Assembly: GCA_963930655.1 (NCBI GenBank)
Contig: OZ005605.1
Span: 26,915,501-26,979,500 of the forward strand
Direction of reading: 5' to 3'
Length of the DNA: 64,000 nucleotides
Source of the DNA: Myrica gale
Lineage: Eukaryota; Streptophyta; Magnoliopsida; Fagales; Myricaceae
Of this stretch, positions 62,434 through 64,000 are shown one piece after another; positions within the stretch are counted from its first letter, which is position 1, and every line of letters starts with the position of its first letter. The position numbers and the translations under genes are program-made. Under the pieces are notes generated by a model, which was not told the origin of the DNA, searched no databases, and worked only from the letters and a program-made list of their open reading frames with translations.

Positions 62434-64000
62434 TAGTTTTCAGAGATAAGTCCATTTCGCAAGCGAAAAATATTGTTCAACCGGCAATTTTGCTCATGGA
62501 TGATGGATGATGGAACCCTAGACATTTTGGATAAGCTTTATTGCGTCTCGATTATGCAGTCTTCTTCTTGTTAGACATAAACATTGAACAAACTGTTTTA
62601 GACTCAAATAACCTAGAGGGGGTTAAATAGGTATTTAAAAATAAATGCACAATTTAATACGATAAATGTATCACAAAGAATGCACTTTAAAACCTATAAT
62701 CAAATATGCAATTTTATAGAACTTTATAAAATCAATATTCAAATTGAAACTATGAAATTAAGCGTTTTCTACTAACACGTTCAGATACTCTCCAATGAAC
62801 AGAAAACAACTTAAACACAATATTCTTTGAATAAAACTCTGTTGTAAATGTTTTACTAGTATGCGGAAAACTACTCTAACATTCAGCAATAGACACTAAC
62901 AGGCAGATTTGATATAATGCAATATATGACTGTGTTTCACTTATATGAAATCATCAATATAACATGTAAAGTTAATGCAATTTACAAATCTATTCTTTAC
63001 CTGAAACCATCTTGTGAACTGATAAAGATATCACTTGAGAGTGAATCTTGAAATACTTTCACACAAGATTTGTTAGCAATTAACAATGTAATAGACAAAT
63101 CACAGAATAATAGACGATAATCACACACACAAGACACCGATTTGTTGACGAAGAGAAACTCTCAAATAGAAACCTATTTGAGAGAAAAAATCTCCGGGAC
63201 CGCGTCCAGAACGAAACTTCACTAGGGATACGACCTCGGTTACAACGTGATCTTATAGATCTAACAAACCAGTTAATCTACAGTACACGCAACCTTACTC
63301 AAGATACCTTCTTGAATCTGCATCTGCAGGGGATGAAGACCTTCGATTCCAGCCACTCCCAAGTTACTCTTCACAGCAAACCCACTTGAGCCACTCAAGC
63401 TACCACGATTCCGTCCAAGAAAGCTCAACCGTCCGGTGCTCGAAATTCTTCAATCACAGATGAGAACAAGTGAACAACAACCAAGGATTCTTCAGATCTG
63501 GAAGTATTCTTCAAGATGAATCCTCCCAACAACAGATCAAAGGCCAGAAGTTCAAGATCTAGGGTTTTGCTCTTTTGGATCTCCTTTTCGCAAATCTTAA
63601 TTTCTTTTTCTCTTTTGTTTCTCTAGATATTTTTGTCAGGTACGTACTGCCTCTTTTATCCCCTTTTTTCTTCTTTTTCACGAGACTCCAAGTCTCTCTT
63701 TTCTGTTACACGTGGGACGTCTTTTCATTTAAAATAGACTTGTTGTTTCTGCGCTCCAGGTAAGCTACTACAGACTACAGGTGAACTCTGAGCAGACTAC
63801 TCATTTAAGAAGCTTATCCTTTGACCTTAATTTTCCATGCTCTCAAAATATTTACAAGCAAACCTTTGTTACAAAATCATGTCAATCCAAAATGTTTCCT
63901 TCAGAGCTTTCTGCACATTTCTTTCCCCGTGGTGGAAACCATGTCCGTGTAATGGGCTGTTAAGGTGCATAGTCCCAATGCTACCTTCCATCAGCTAATG
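62434..64000. other. Right edge of window, no gene recognised
   Basis: A/T-rich until about 63000. Beyond that, moderately complex sequence (63120-63560) includes a small hairpin (CTCAAATAG...CTATTTGAG, about 63160-63182) and may be part of an unclassified repeat. No conserved protein reading was found. Confidence 0.5.

Overview
The window is nuclear DNA from a flowering plant, most likely a core eudicot. Genes are split by many GT-AG introns, intergenic DNA is AT-rich and full of small inverted-repeat elements, and every confident protein belongs to a plant family: purple acid phosphatase, A20/AN1 SAP, TAF12, uridine nucleosidase, GDSL esterase, CYP94, SBT4-type subtilase and a plant bZIP. 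The species cannot be named from sequence alone. Nothing bacterial, organellar or viral was seen.

Layout. 1-2800 (+): 3' four exons of a purple acid phosphatase whose start lies outside the window. 4675-5190 (-): intronless-CDS A20/AN1 zinc-finger protein with a probable 5'UTR intron. 8671-12967 (+): SLC35F-type transporter, 11 exons. 14606-18575 (+): TFIID/SAGA subunit TAF12, 8 exons. 21260-24867 (+): uridine nucleosidase, 9 exons. 25965-27372: inverted-repeat transposon carrying a captured fragment of a poly(A)-binding protein gene. 28464-31161 (+): GDSL esterase/lipase, 5 exons. 32003-32266 (+): small LysM protein. 33370-42500: repeat-rich stretch with LINE, hAT-like and Copia relics, a broken copy of the GDSL last exon and several hairpin elements. 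42515-44014 (+): single-exon cytochrome P450 of the CYP94C type. 44015-52045: gene-poor, dominated by a 3-kb near-perfect inverted repeat (46788-49782). 52046-56025 (+): subtilisin-like protease, 11 exons. 57135-61360 (-): bZIP transcription factor, 6 exons, with a 5'-truncated LINE in an intron. 61361-64000: no gene recognised.

Exon joins were worked out by hand from splice sites and reading-frame phase; every full gene model closes in frame (SLC35F 341 aa, TAF12 557, URH1 342, GDSL 356, P450 499, subtilase 741, bZIP 500). The genes do not form one pathway. From memory of Arabidopsis gene order, two neighbour pairs look like conserved microsynteny: PAP with SAP, and GDSL esterase with subtilase. 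The CYP94C gene, if correctly assigned, acts in jasmonoyl-isoleucine turnover and has a G-box in its upstream region.

I did not find a convincing new biological system. The most unusual loci are the long inverted repeat, a candidate hairpin/siRNA source, the transposon-captured PABP fragment, the GDSL exon copy split by a transposon with clean target duplication, and the bZIP basic region in which the usual invariant arginine is isoleucine.
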